A stretch of 64,000 nucleotides of DNA from Extensimonas perlucida (GCF_007655255.1 NZ_VMYE01000003.1:124001-188000); one strand, 5' to 3'; numbered from the stretch's first letter, positions 9,044-20,449 are shown. Notes: generated from the letters alone by a model not told the origin. Translations and numbers: made by a program.

Positions 9044-10264
9044 ATGTTGCAAGACTTGGACATCATCAAAGCCTACTACACCATGTTCGGCAGAGCGCCA
9101 GAAAAGGAAGGGTTCGACTACTGGAAGAGTGAAGCTGCCCAACACGGCTGGTCTCTTTCCGACTTGGTGAACACATTTTTGCAACTGCCGGTAGTGCAAG
9201 AAGCTGGTTACCCCCTCACCCAGTCCGCAGATGGTTACGTGACCAATTTGTATGCCACCCTATTTGGAAAGACTCCAGATGACAACGGCTACTGGGCCGG
9301 TCAGCTCAATAATGGCGTCTCCAAAGGAGACCTTTTATCCACGATGGTGCAGGCCGCCCTCGGCACACCAGATGGTACGCTGGGCAAAGACAACATCATC
9401 AACAAGCTTGCATTCAGCCAGTACGTGGTGTCGATCCAGCAGACCAACAACATCAGCCTCGACCCCAGCTTACTCAAGGAGTGGACTGAGTCCGTGAACG
9501 ATTTGACTGAATCGGTAGCCACGGCAATCAAGGGCATTTACGACAAGTCTGGCGCCACACTCAACCTGTTTCCCAATGGAACCATACCTTCTGGATCCAG
9601 TGACATGCAATTGTCAGCAGCCATCCTGAGCGAGCTGAATATCTTCAAAACCGATTTGTACGAAATAATTCTGGGTAGTGGCAGCCAGGATGGCAATACT
9701 GGCGGTTCCTCCGGTAGCAGTGAACTTCTGGCCAGTGACATGGAGGAACTGACCAGCCTAGTCACCATGAACACCAACGGCGGCATATTATCCACGGAAT
9801 CGCTGCGCGAGGCCACCTTGAAAGACTTGGCAAATGATGCATATTATTACGAGCTCTTCAATCCATCTAATTATTGGGGCCACGAAGATGGGATTTTTGC
9901 TGCCGAGGAAATCGGCGCACCTAGCGCCAACATTCAAAATTTTGTCGCCACCACGGAAAACCTTGAGTCTATTTACTACGGCACCGCCATCAAGGCTCTT
10001 AAAGCAATTGATATGGATGAAGCGATGCAAATCGGCAATTTCATCCAGGCCAATGCGGCGGCTCTGGAAGCGGGCAACCAGACTGTGCTCGACCAATACA
10101 TTGCCTTGATGGTTTCGGTTTTTAGGGACCCGGCCGCAGTACCCCTTTTTACCGATCAGCAAATAGCGGATTCGACAGCAATGGGTACGGCCATGGCTGC
10201 ACAATTGGTTGGCAGTGGCGACACTCCTGCGCTCTTCGATGGCATGCTCATGGCTTTCATGTGA
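9044..10264 (+). CDS. DUF4214 domain protein, function unknown
   Basis: A 406-residue acidic protein. The first ~125 residues contain two DUF4214-type repeats: AYYTMFGRAPEKEGFDYW and LYATLFGKTPDDNGYW, each followed by a helix resembling the usual 'G.S..DL...F' pattern. The remainder has no family I recognise: a Ser/Gly/Asp-rich linker (about residues 210-230) and a helical C-terminal half. There is no signal peptide. DUF4214 repeats are common in secreted RTX-like and surface-layer proteins, where they may be structural, but no GGXGXD repeats or type I secretion genes are here. G+C and codon use are clearly lower than in neighbours, suggesting acquisition. It begins after a strong GGGAGGAG site and lies between toxin-antitoxin remnants. 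Confidence 0.8.
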   Translation: MLQDLDIIKAYYTMFGRAPEKEGFDYWKSEAAQHGWSLSDLVNTFLQLPVVQEAGYPLTQSADGYVTNLYATLFGKTPDDNGYWAGQLNNGVSKGDLLSTMVQAALGTPDGTLGKDNIINKLAFSQYVVSIQQTNNISLDPSLLKEWTESVNDLTESVATAIKGIYDKSGATLNLFPNGTIPSGSSDMQLSAAILSELNIFKTDLYEIILGSGSQDGNTGGSSGSSELLASDMEELTSLVTMNTNGGILSTESLREATLKDLANDAYYYELFNPSNYWGHEDGIFAAEEIGAPSANIQNFVATTENLESIYYGTAIKALKAIDMDEAMQIGNFIQANAAALEAGNQTVLDQYIALMVSVFRDPAAVPLFTDQQIADSTAMGTAMAAQLVGSGDTPALFDGMLMAFM

Positions 10265-10340
10265 AACAGCGCTCGCCCCCAGCGCTCGAGGCCACCGTCC
10301 CAACTCATCGCCATTGACAATCCATCGATAGTGGTGGTGG

Positions 10341-10613
10341 TTAGTGGTAGTGGCAGGCGATCACGACCAGCGGCCGCGCATCCACGCAATACACCAACCT
10401 GTGGGTGTCATCGATGCGGCGCGACCAAAAGCCTGCGAGGTTTTCTTTGAGCGGTTCGGGCTTGCCTATGCCTGCGAAGGGATGGCGCAAGCAGTCCTTG
10501 ATCAAGGCGTTGATGCGCCTCAAGGTTTTGCGATCCTGGAGCTGCCAATATTCGTAACCCTCCCAAGCGGCGAGCGTCCAGGTCAGTTTGCTGAGCGTTT
10601 GCTCAATCGGCAT
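10341..10613 (-). CDS. yoeB: YoeB/Txe-type toxin of a type II toxin-antitoxin system
   Basis: A 90-residue ribosome-dependent mRNA interferase. The family core is present: KTLRRINALIKDCLRHPFAGIGKPEPLK, LAGFWSRRIDDTHRLVY and the C-terminal ACHYH, which include counterparts of the E. coli YoeB catalytic Glu, Arg and His. The start overlaps the end of the antitoxin gene by 11 bp, the normal arrangement. It would cleave mRNA at the A site when YefM is degraded. A decayed paralogue of its 3' end lies at 8.9 kb. Confidence 0.92.
   Translation of the reverse strand: MPIEQTLSKLTWTLAAWEGYEYWQLQDRKTLRRINALIKDCLRHPFAGIGKPEPLKENLAGFWSRRIDDTHRLVYCVDARPLVVIACHYH
10342..10372. repeat. Direct repeat flanking the DUF4214 gene, right copy
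   Basis: Partner of 8908-8938 (one mismatch). Here it forms the 3' end of the intact yoeB gene. Confidence 0.85.
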
Positions 10614-10860
10614 CAGCCAAGTCCCGCTGCGTGACCCGACCCTGGCGGTACTGCTCGATCGAGCGCGCCAGATGCGCGGCGTTGGCCGGCGACTTCAGCA
10701 GGTGCACCGTTTCCATGAGGCTATTGAAGGTGTCGAGCGACATCAGCACCGCATCGGGCGCATCGCGGCGCACGATGACCGTGTAGTCGGCATCGTCTAT
10801 GACTTGATCGATCACGTTTTTGAGGCCGTTGCGCGCCTCGGAGAAATTCACCACCCGCAT
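10603..10860 (-). CDS. yefM: YefM/Phd-type antitoxin
   Basis: An 85-residue antitoxin. The N-terminal half (MRVVNFSEARNGLKNVIDQVIDDADYTVIVRRDAPDAVLMS as overlapping motifs MRVVNFSEARN and VIVRRDAPDAVLMS) is the Phd/YefM DNA-binding fold. The C-terminal part (LARSIEQYRQGRV) is the toxin-wrapping segment. I chose the second ATG because AAGGAG lies eight bases upstream of it; a longer start would put the operator inside the gene. It overlaps yoeB by 11 bp and probably represses its own promoter. Confidence 0.92.
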   Translation of the reverse strand: MRVVNFSEARNGLKNVIDQVIDDADYTVIVRRDAPDAVLMSLDTFNSLMETVHLLKSPANAAHLARSIEQYRQGRVTQRDLADAD

Positions 10861-10875
10861 TGCGACGGCTCCTTG

Positions 10876-10898
10876 ACTTGTGCTGCTTATGCACAAGT
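10876..10898 (-). promoter_or_regulatory. Operator-like palindrome upstream of yefM-yoeB
   Basis: ACTTGTGC and GCACAAGT form a perfect 8-bp inverted repeat with a 7-bp spacer, ending 16 bp before the yefM ATG. Position and symmetry fit autoregulation by the YefM-YoeB complex. Confidence 0.65.
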
Positions 10899-10914
10899 CT
10901 AGAGGATCGCGCGC

Positions 10915-11081
10915 TAGGAGCCTGTCGGACTTTGGGCGTCGAAAGCGAGAATGTGCCCCAGCGAGACCAGTTCTTGCCGGATTCGCCGCCCCATAGCGGG
11001 ACTATGGGGCAAGAAGCCGGTAAAAAATGGGCCGCTGCGGCGCATTCGCAGCCGACGATTCCAAAGTCCGACAGGCTCCTA
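10915..11081. repeat. 167-bp palindromic MITE-like element (TAGGAGCCTGTCGG family)
   Basis: The ends are perfect 18-bp inverted repeats (AGGAGCCTGTCGGACTTT and its complement), flanked by T and A so that each end reads TAGGAG outward. The arms remain partly complementary along their whole length. The centre is a perfect 9-bp hairpin (GCCCCATAG, 5-nt loop, CTATGGGGC; 10988-11010). No ORF is inside. One-ended remnants occur at 13402-13420 and 35087-35125, showing a dispersed family. It lies between the toxin-antitoxin module and the ABC exporter gene. Confidence 0.85.
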
Positions 11082-11101
11082 GATCGCAAGGCGGATGCGC
11101 A

Positions 11102-12931
<1,830 letters not shown>

Positions 12932-12958
12932 TCAAAGACAAAACCGGAGATTGTGCCC

Positions 12959-13390
12959 ATGTCCACCACCACCGACGCCACCACACCCCCACCCGTCACG
13001 CTGCCCACCGACAAGGAGCTCGTGCTCAAGGTCATCCCCATGCCGGCCGACTGCAACGCCAATGGCGACATCTTCGGCGGCTGGGTGATGTCGCAGGTGG
13101 ACTTGGCCGGCTCGGTGCTGCCCGCGCGCTACGCGCAGGGCCGCATGGCGACCGTGGCGGTGAATGAATTCATCTTCAAGCAGCCGGTTCGCGTGGGCGA
13201 CGTGCTCTCGTTTTTTGCGGGCATCGCGCACGTGGGCCATACCTCGATCACCGTGGAAGTCGAGGTCTATGCCGAGCAGCTCGCCAGGCAGGGCAATTAT
13301 GTGAAGGTCACGCAGGCGCGGCTCACCTACGTGGCCATAGACGACGCAGGCCGCCCACGCCCCGTGGTGCGCAGGCAAGTGGCGGCCTGA
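12959..13390 (+). CDS. Acyl-CoA thioesterase, hotdog fold (YciA-like)
   Basis: A 143-residue single hotdog-domain thioesterase. The family motifs are PADCNANGDIFGGWVMSQVDLAG (first part includes the catalytic Asp region NANGDIFGGW), FIFKQPVRVGDVLSFFA and GHTSITVEVEVYAE. YciA-type enzymes hydrolyse a range of acyl-CoAs and probably form hexamers. The start was placed at the ATG that gives the usual short N-terminus. It is transcribed away from the ABC exporter gene. A half-copy of the palindromic repeat lies just after its stop. Confidence 0.92.
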   Translation: MSTTTDATTPPPVTLPTDKELVLKVIPMPADCNANGDIFGGWVMSQVDLAGSVLPARYAQGRMATVAVNEFIFKQPVRVGDVLSFFAGIAHVGHTSITVEVEVYAEQLARQGNYVKVTQARLTYVAIDDAGRPRPVVRRQVAA

Positions 13391-13401
13391 GAAGGTGCAA
13401 A

Positions 13402-13420
13402 CAAGCCCGACAGGCTGCTA
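13402..13420. repeat. One-ended remnant of the TAGGAGCCTGTCGG palindromic element
   Basis: CAAGCCCGACAGGCTGCTA matches the right end of the 167-bp element (CAAAGTCCGACAGGCTCCTA) with a few differences. It sits exactly at the broken 5' edge of the guanine deaminase fragment. Confidence 0.6.
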
Positions 13421-13421
13421 A

Positions 13422-13649
13422 GCCGCGAGCGGCACGGCCGGCAATCTGCAGCCGGGCTGCGAGGCCGACTTCCTGGTACTCAACCCCGCCGCCAAGCCCA
13501 TGCTCACGCGCAAGACGGCGCAGGCCGGCAGTCTGGACGAACTGCTGTTCGCGTTGATCGTGCCGGGGGATGACCGGGCCGTGGAGCAGTATTTCGTGGC
13601 GGGGGTGAGGGCATATCGCCCCGTGGGCCTCATCGACAATTGGGGCTGA
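13422..13649 (+). pseudogene. Guanine deaminase, 3' fragment
   Basis: A reading frame of 75 codons without a usable start encodes GTAGNLQPGCEADFLVLNP, then DELLFALIVPGDDRAVEQYFVAG and YRPVGLIDNWG, the C-terminal end of a guanine deaminase (amidohydrolase family). The frame meets a TAA immediately upstream, at the end of a palindromic repeat remnant. The catalytic N-terminal ~360 residues are missing, so this is a truncated leftover. It sits between the thioesterase gene and a restriction-modification pair. Confidence 0.8.
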
Positions 13650-13682
13650 ATGGGGACTGAATGAGTATTGCCAGAGGTTTGT

Positions 13683-14294
13683 TTACGCGGCGATACCCAC
13701 AATGACCAAAGGCACAGAAGGCACGCCGCGTCCATTGCGGATGACGTTGTATAACTCCCCCTCGAAATATCCTGGGCCTGAGGACATTTGTGCTTGCAGA
13801 GATTTCATCGGAAGAATCTCTATGCCCACGTCAATCTGGTCGCGCACATAAAAAGCCAGGTGCTTGACAAAAAGATCATAGGCGACGAAGGCATATTTGC
13901 CGAACTGCACCTCGATGGCAACACGACTCTTGACGAAGTCGGTCTGATTGTAACTCATGATGGGCGTTTTACCCGTTCTGGCAATAATCGCCTTTTGCTC
14001 TTCCGGCGGCAAGGTCAGCGTCTGCCGGATCAATCTCTCATCATCGGTAACCCAGTAAGTGACGCGACTCTCTTGCCACTCCTTGCTGCCAAGTTTTTCA
14101 TGAAACGCTTTGTTCATGTCGATGGGGCTGTATTTCGTTTGCCCCTTCATACGTGACTCTTTGCTTACTTTGGTTTTGCAAAGGTCTGCCTCGATGTCTT
14201 CTATGACCTCTTTGATTTCCTGCCAAAGATGTGCTTTATGGACGAGCAGATATTCGAGGCCATTGAGGTGCGAGTAGGTTTGCACAATTTTCAT
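13683..14294 (-). CDS. BglII/BstYI-family type II restriction endonuclease
   Basis: A 203-residue protein. The segment TDFVKSRVAIEVQFGKYAF places Asp119 nine residues before Glu128, with Gln130 two further on. This reproduces the D-x8-E-x-Q active site of BglII (Asp84, Glu93, Gln95). The C-terminal region (PMKSLQAQMSSGPGYFEGEL, PSVPLVIVGI) also resembles the group. The start is preceded by GAGGAG and its ATG overlaps the stop of the upstream methyltransferase gene (ATGA), so the two are co-translated. G+C is visibly lower than in the surroundings. The recognition site cannot be read from sequence; BglII cuts AGATCT and BstYI cuts RGATCY. Confidence 0.82.
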   Translation of the reverse strand: MKIVQTYSHLNGLEYLLVHKAHLWQEIKEVIEDIEADLCKTKVSKESRMKGQTKYSPIDMNKAFHEKLGSKEWQESRVTYWVTDDERLIRQTLTLPPEEQKAIIARTGKTPIMSYNQTDFVKSRVAIEVQFGKYAFVAYDLFVKHLAFYVRDQIDVGIEILPMKSLQAQMSSGPGYFEGELYNVIRNGRGVPSVPLVIVGIAA

Positions 14295-15256
14295 GAGGTC
14301 TCCTCGAAGCGCTTGCTCGGTTCTTCGAGAAGGGATTGTTGTTGCGAATTTTCTGGCGCGGCCGCCTGCCAGAAATTCGTGGTGAGCGCTTTGCCGGCGT
14401 CGGCTGGGTCGTAGATGGGGGTGTGCATGGGCCGCACGGGAAGCGTGCCGTGCATGGCTTGCAGAACGCGGGTGCGAGCGATACTGGCGTATTCTGGCAT
14501 TTTCTCGGCCCCACAACCCTTGCGACCTCGCAATATGGCTGAAACCATCGTCGTGCCGACCCCAAGAAAGGGATCCAGCACCCAGTCCCCCTTGTCTGTC
14601 AAAGAAAGTACCAATCGGTCGACGAGTTCCACGGGAAACTGGCAGGGGTGAATGGTTTTTTCCACGTGGTTATTTTTTACATTCGGAATAATCCACACGT
14701 CACCGGGATTTTTTCCGAGGGGATTCCCCGAAAGCTGTCCTGCCTTTGGGCCCTTGAAGTGCTTTTTCCCAGGGTATTTTTGCGGCACGCGAATGGCGTC
14801 GAGATTGAATTTGTAATTGTCGCCTTTGGTGAACCATAGAATGGTTTCATGGCGGCCTGAAAGGCGCTTGCTGCAGTGCAGCCCATGCTCGAAATGCCAA
14901 ATGATGCGATTACGCAATTTAAGACCATGTTGCGTAAAAAGTGGATACATCACGATATCCAGCGGGACGACCTCGCCATGCGCAACAAAATTTCCGACCT
15001 GCCAGCAAATGCTGCCGCCAGGCGCCAGGACGCGGGCACACTCGGCAATGACGAGCGCTTGCCATTCCAGATAGCGATCCAGATGCACTTGTCTTTCATA
15101 GGCCTTGCCAAGGTTGTAAGGCGGCGAGGTGACGACGAGCTGCATGGACTCGTTGGGAATGGTGCTGAGGAATTGCTCGCATGCCCCTTCGAAAATGACG
15201 GCGCGCGCTCCAGGGTCGAAGCGTGCGGCGATGGATGAAGGTTCATGGCTGTCCAT
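14291..15256 (-). CDS. Type II DNA methyltransferase (beta class, probably N4-cytosine)
   Basis: A 321-residue methyltransferase. The catalytic motif TSPPYNLG is at residues 43-50 and the cofactor motif DPFLGVGTT at 228-236, an order that defines the beta class. TSPPY is usual for N4-cytosine enzymes. The start was chosen because GAGG lies just ahead of it; an earlier ATG-ATG at 15286 has no such site. The gene is the first of a two-gene unit and overlaps the endonuclease by 4 bp, so methylase is made first. It should protect the site cut by its partner. Confidence 0.9.
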   Translation of the reverse strand: MDSHEPSSIAARFDPGARAVIFEGACEQFLSTIPNESMQLVVTSPPYNLGKAYERQVHLDRYLEWQALVIAECARVLAPGGSICWQVGNFVAHGEVVPLDIVMYPLFTQHGLKLRNRIIWHFEHGLHCSKRLSGRHETILWFTKGDNYKFNLDAIRVPQKYPGKKHFKGPKAGQLSGNPLGKNPGDVWIIPNVKNNHVEKTIHPCQFPVELVDRLVLSLTDKGDWVLDPFLGVGTTMVSAILRGRKGCGAEKMPEYASIARTRVLQAMHGTLPVRPMHTPIYDPADAGKALTTNFWQAAAPENSQQQSLLEEPSKRFEETS

Positions 15257-15319
15257 GAAAACCTCATTGGCTGTTGGGAACATCATCCGTTGCCACGCAC
15301 AGTATTTTTACCGCCCGCC

Positions 15320-16800
<1,481 letters not shown>

Positions 16801-16804
<4 letters not shown>

Positions 16805-17976
16805 GCGCTGATTTTAGAGAGCGTAGGCGCTTGCTGCTGCGCGCGCGCCACCGACATCAGAATGCCCAGCGCCAGCCCCAGCGTGACCATGGCCGTGCCG
16901 CCGTAGCTGATGAAAGGCAGCGGCACGCCCACCACGGGCAGGATGCCGCTGACCATGCCCGTGTTGACGAAGGCGTAGGCGAAGAAAATCATCGCCACGG
17001 CGCAGGCCATCAGGCGCCCGAACAAGGTGTTGGCGCGCAGCGCGATCGCCAGGCCGCGCCACACCAGCAGCACGAAGCAGGTGATCAGCACCAGGTTGCC
17101 CGCGAGGCCGAACTCCTCGGAAAACGCGGCAAAGATGAAGTCCGTGGTGCGCTCGGGGATGAATTCGAGGTGCGTCTGCGTGCCCGCCATGAAGCCCTTG
17201 CCCCAAAAACCACCCGAGCCTATGGCGATCATGCCCTGGATGATGTGAAAGCCCTTGCCCAGCGGGTCGCGCGTGGGGTCCAGCAGCGTGCAGATGCGCT
17301 GCTGCTGGTAGTCGTGCAGCAGCGGCCAGCGCACGCCCTCGGCGCACAGTGTGGGCTGGTACCAGACGATCAGCACCACGGCCATGGCGCCCAGCAGCAC
17401 CGGCGGCAGCACCAGCTTCCAAGGCAGGCCGGCAAAGAAAATCACCGACAGCCCCGCGGCCAGCACCAGCAGCGCCGTGCCCAGGTCGGGCTGCTTCATG
17501 ATCAGGCCCACGGGCACGGCCAGCAGCAGCGCGGCCACGCCGAAGTCGAGCGCGCGCAACTGGCCCTCGCGCTTTTGGAACCACCAGGCGAGCATCATGG
17601 GCATGGCGATCTTGAGCAGCTCGCTCGGCTGGATCACGACCACGCCGAGGTCCAGCCAGCGCTGCGCCCCTTTCTTGGTCAGACCGAACAGGGCCACGGC
17701 CACGAGCAGCGCCACCCCGATTGCGTACAGCGGCACCGCCAGCGCCATGATTTTTTGCGGCGGCACCTGCGCCACGACGAACAAAATCAGCGCCGCGAGC
17801 AGCATGTTGCGCCCATGGTCAATGAAGCGCGTGCCATGGTCGTAACCCGAGGAATACATCGCCAGCAACCCCAGGCCCGCGAGCACGGCCACCAGCAAGA
17901 GCATGGGCAGGTCGAAGCCGCGCAGCAGCATCAGCGCGCGCTGCGCCAGGGAGGGTTTGTCGATCACGGCAGCCAT
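16801..17976 (-). CDS. rodA: Rod-shape peptidoglycan polymerase RodA
   Basis: A 391-residue SEDS-family inner-membrane protein with about ten transmembrane segments. The family signatures are GAQRWLDLGVVVIQPSELLKIA, MKQPDLGTALLVLAAG, and GVPLPFISYGGTAMV. RodA polymerises glycan strands with PBP2 for lateral wall growth. Its usual partners mreBCD and mrdA are not in the window. It overlaps tldD by 4 bp downstream. I used the ATG giving MAAVIDKPSL because longer starts run into the repeat region. Confidence 0.95.
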
Positions 17977-18063
17977 GGCGCGATTATCCGCGGCGGCCCA
18001 CAATAAGTGCCCAAGCCGGCGTTGATGCCGCGCGGCGCTTGAGACCATTGCATTCGCTCTGGA

Positions 18064-18136
18064 CTTACGCAAACAAGGATGCAGCGAGGTGTTTTGCCAT
18101 GGGGCGAATGCCTTGCCTCGTCCCGATTTGCGTAAG
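18064..18136. repeat. Imperfect palindrome with CTTACGCAAA ends
   Basis: Perfect 10-bp terminal inverted repeats (CTTACGCAAA and TTTGCGTAAG) enclose 53 bp with further weak pairing (CGAGG with CCTCG). It fills the gap between the divergent rodA and yqiA genes. No second full copy was recognised in the window. Confidence 0.6.
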
Positions 18137-18166
18137 CCTTGTCGCTTTTACTTCGGGGCCCACACC

Positions 18167-18763
18167 ATGCCAACCACGCACCTGCTCTACCTGCACGGCT
18201 TTCGCTCCTCGCCGCAATCGGCCAAGGCCAGTTTGCTGGCCACATACCTTGCGCGCCACCACCCCGAGGTGCATTGGTGGTGCCCGCAGCTGCCGCCCTC
18301 GCCGCGCGCTGCGATGGAGTTGGTACGCCAGGGCATCGCCGACTGGCCGCAGGCCCGCATGGCCGTGGTGGGCTCCTCGCTCGGCGGTTACTACGCAAGC
18401 TGGGTGGCGCAGCAATCGCGCTGCGCGAGCGTGCTGCTGAACCCGGCCGTCGATCCGGCGCGCGACCTGGTCCGCTACATCGGTGAACAAAGCGCCTGGC
18501 ACGACCCGAGCCAGCATTTTTATTTCCGCCCCGAATACGTCGAGGAGCTGCGCGCGCTCGACACGCGCGGCCTGCCGCCCGCGGGGCCCGAGCTCGCCAT
18601 CATCGCCAAAGGCGACGAGCTGCTCGACTGGCGCGAGATGGTGGGCCGTTATCCACAGGCCAAGCTGCTGCTGCTCGAAGACAGCGACCACGGGCTCAGC
18701 GACTTTGCCGAGCATTTGCCCGCGGTGCTGGAGTTTCTGGGCCTCGCAGGCGGCGCGCGCTGA
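18167..18763 (+). CDS. yqiA: YqiA/YcfP-type alpha/beta-hydrolase (esterase)
   Basis: A 198-residue small hydrolase. It begins LLYLHGFRSSPQSAKA, the conserved YqiA start. The nucleophile elbow is VVGSSLGGYYASW. The acid and His lie in IAKGDELLDW and DSDHGLSDF. YqiA hydrolyses short acyl esters in vitro; its natural role is unclear. The start was placed at the ATG directly before the conserved region; a longer frame would enter the palindromic repeat. Confidence 0.92.
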   Translation: MPTTHLLYLHGFRSSPQSAKASLLATYLARHHPEVHWWCPQLPPSPRAAMELVRQGIADWPQARMAVVGSSLGGYYASWVAQQSRCASVLLNPAVDPARDLVRYIGEQSAWHDPSQHFYFRPEYVEELRALDTRGLPPAGPELAIIAKGDELLDWREMVGRYPQAKLLLLEDSDHGLSDFAEHLPAVLEFLGLAGGAR

Positions 18764-18784
18764 TGGCGGCGGATGCCATGCGGC

Positions 18785-20374
18785 TCAGCGCGCGGTGCTC
18801 TGCGCGGGGTTCTCGCTGCGCTGCCAGCGTGCGTAGTCTGCCGGGTAGGCAATGCGGTAGCGCAGCTCCTGCGCCGCCGCCACGTCGCTGCGTCCGAGTA
18901 CGCGTGCGCTCACGATCAGGGGCTCGATCACGCGCGGCTCGGGTGAAAAGTGCAGCAGGCTTTGCGCGAGCGCGAACACCTGCGCCGCGTTCGCAGGCGT
19001 GATCGCCGTGAGCGGCATGCTCGTGAGCAGCGCGAAATCGACCGAGTCGGCAAAAAACAGGGTGTCAGAGACTTTGGCGATGGTGTTGTCGCGCAGCGCG
19101 GGCGTGCGCTCGGACACGGGGCGGTAGATCTGGCTCACGCGCCAGTAGTCCCAGCCCACGTAGGCGCCCAGCCCCAAAATACCCGCCAAAACCAGTGCAA
19201 CGCCATATCGCACGAGCGTAAAGCGCTCCCAAAACAGAGGCAAACCGCGCCACAGCAGCGCCACGGCAAAAAGCGTCGCGAGCTGAAACGGCCCGTACCA
19301 CAGCGGAAACTCCACCAGGCTGTGCAGCCCCACGAGCGCAAGCACGCCCCAGGCGAGCTGGCGCGCGGGAGTGGTCTCGCGCCAGGGGCGCGCGCGCCAG
19401 ACCCAGGCCAGCACGGCCACGCAGACCAGCAGCGCCACGGGCACACCCAGCTCCACGGCAAGGTGCAGCGGCAGGTCGTGCGCGTTGTCGAGCAGCAGGC
19501 AAAAGCGCGTGCCGGGGAACAGCGTCATGTAGTGCGCGTAGTCGAGCTCGCCCCAGCCCCAGCCCGTCCAAGGTTTTTGCGCGATCAGGTACAGCACGTT
19601 GGACCAGAGCACGCGCCGGCTCACGCACGCCCGCCCCTCGCCGCCAAAGCGCAAAAACAGGTCTTCGGCCTGAAAACCCGTCCACTGCAGCAGCAAGCCC
19701 GGCAGCAGCCAGGCCCACGCCAGATACAAAATCAGCCCCGCCACCGCCAGAGCGAGCGCCAGCCGCCCCATGCTGCGCCGCCACAGCACGAGCAGCGCCA
19801 CGATCACGAGCCACTGCAGCGCGCCGGTGCGCGAAGTGGTTGCTGCGCTGGCCAGCGCAATCCAGGCAAGCGACCACGCGAGCAGCACGCCAGCGAATGG
19901 CAAAAGCCAATTTCGCGTTCCCAGCGACGCAGGGCCTGGCCTCAGCTGCGCCTGCGCCTGCGCGACGAGCCACAGCAGCGCCCACGCGCCCAGCGCGAGC
20001 AGCGTGGCCTGCTGGTTGCGTTGGCGCAGGTTGCCTATGGCCTGGCCGGGCGTGGAAGGCTGTACCCAGGGCGCGAGGCCCACATCGCCCCAGAAATACT
20101 GCACCAGCCCGACGCCGCCGGCCAAGATGGCCGCAAACACCAGCCCCAGCGCGAATTGCGTGGCAAAAAATTCCGTCCCGTCGCGTCCGATGCCGGGGCC
20201 CGCGCGCCGCCGCGCCGCTGCGCGCGCGCCCGCGAGCGCCGCAAGCAACAACATGCAGGCCCACGCGCCCAGCACCGGCCAGAAGTTGCTCAGCGGCGGC
20301 GCCGTGTACGAAAACACGAAAGGCCAGGCCACGGCGAGCAGGGCGAGCGGCGCGGCGATGGCATCAAGGGGCAT
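18785..20374 (-). CDS. O-antigen ligase / PglL-type O-oligosaccharyltransferase family membrane protein
   Basis: A 529-residue membrane protein with 10-12 hydrophobic segments. The Wzy_C region is seen at QKPWTGWGWGELDYAHYM, followed by a periplasmic loop with LLDNAHDLPLHLAVELG (the conserved His in NAHD). A soluble C-terminal tail (VSERTPALRDNT to the end) fits the PglL/Wzy_C_2 layout. Such enzymes transfer lipid-linked glycans to lipid A core or to pilin and other proteins. Sequence alone does not separate ligase from protein glycosylase; the tail favours PglL. It is a stand-alone gene, convergent with yqiA. Confidence 0.85.
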   Translation of the reverse strand: MPLDAIAAPLALLAVAWPFVFSYTAPPLSNFWPVLGAWACMLLLAALAGARAAARRRAGPGIGRDGTEFFATQFALGLVFAAILAGGVGLVQYFWGDVGLAPWVQPSTPGQAIGNLRQRNQQATLLALGAWALLWLVAQAQAQLRPGPASLGTRNWLLPFAGVLLAWSLAWIALASAATTSRTGALQWLVIVALLVLWRRSMGRLALALAVAGLILYLAWAWLLPGLLLQWTGFQAEDLFLRFGGEGRACVSRRVLWSNVLYLIAQKPWTGWGWGELDYAHYMTLFPGTRFCLLLDNAHDLPLHLAVELGVPVALLVCVAVLAWVWRARPWRETTPARQLAWGVLALVGLHSLVEFPLWYGPFQLATLFAVALLWRGLPLFWERFTLVRYGVALVLAGILGLGAYVGWDYWRVSQIYRPVSERTPALRDNTIAKVSDTLFFADSVDFALLTSMPLTAITPANAAQVFALAQSLLHFSPEPRVIEPLIVSARVLGRSDVAAAQELRYRIAYPADYARWQRSENPAQSTAR

Positions 20375-20449
20375 GGCGGGGGCAAGTGCGCTATGGAAGA
20401 CGCATGGAGCGTGAGCCGCCGATCATAGGCGCATGGGACAATCCGCAGG

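Noticed and set aside
13418-13735. Minus-strand frame of 105 codons
   Set aside because: It is antisense to the guanine deaminase fragment, and that strand matches a known family.
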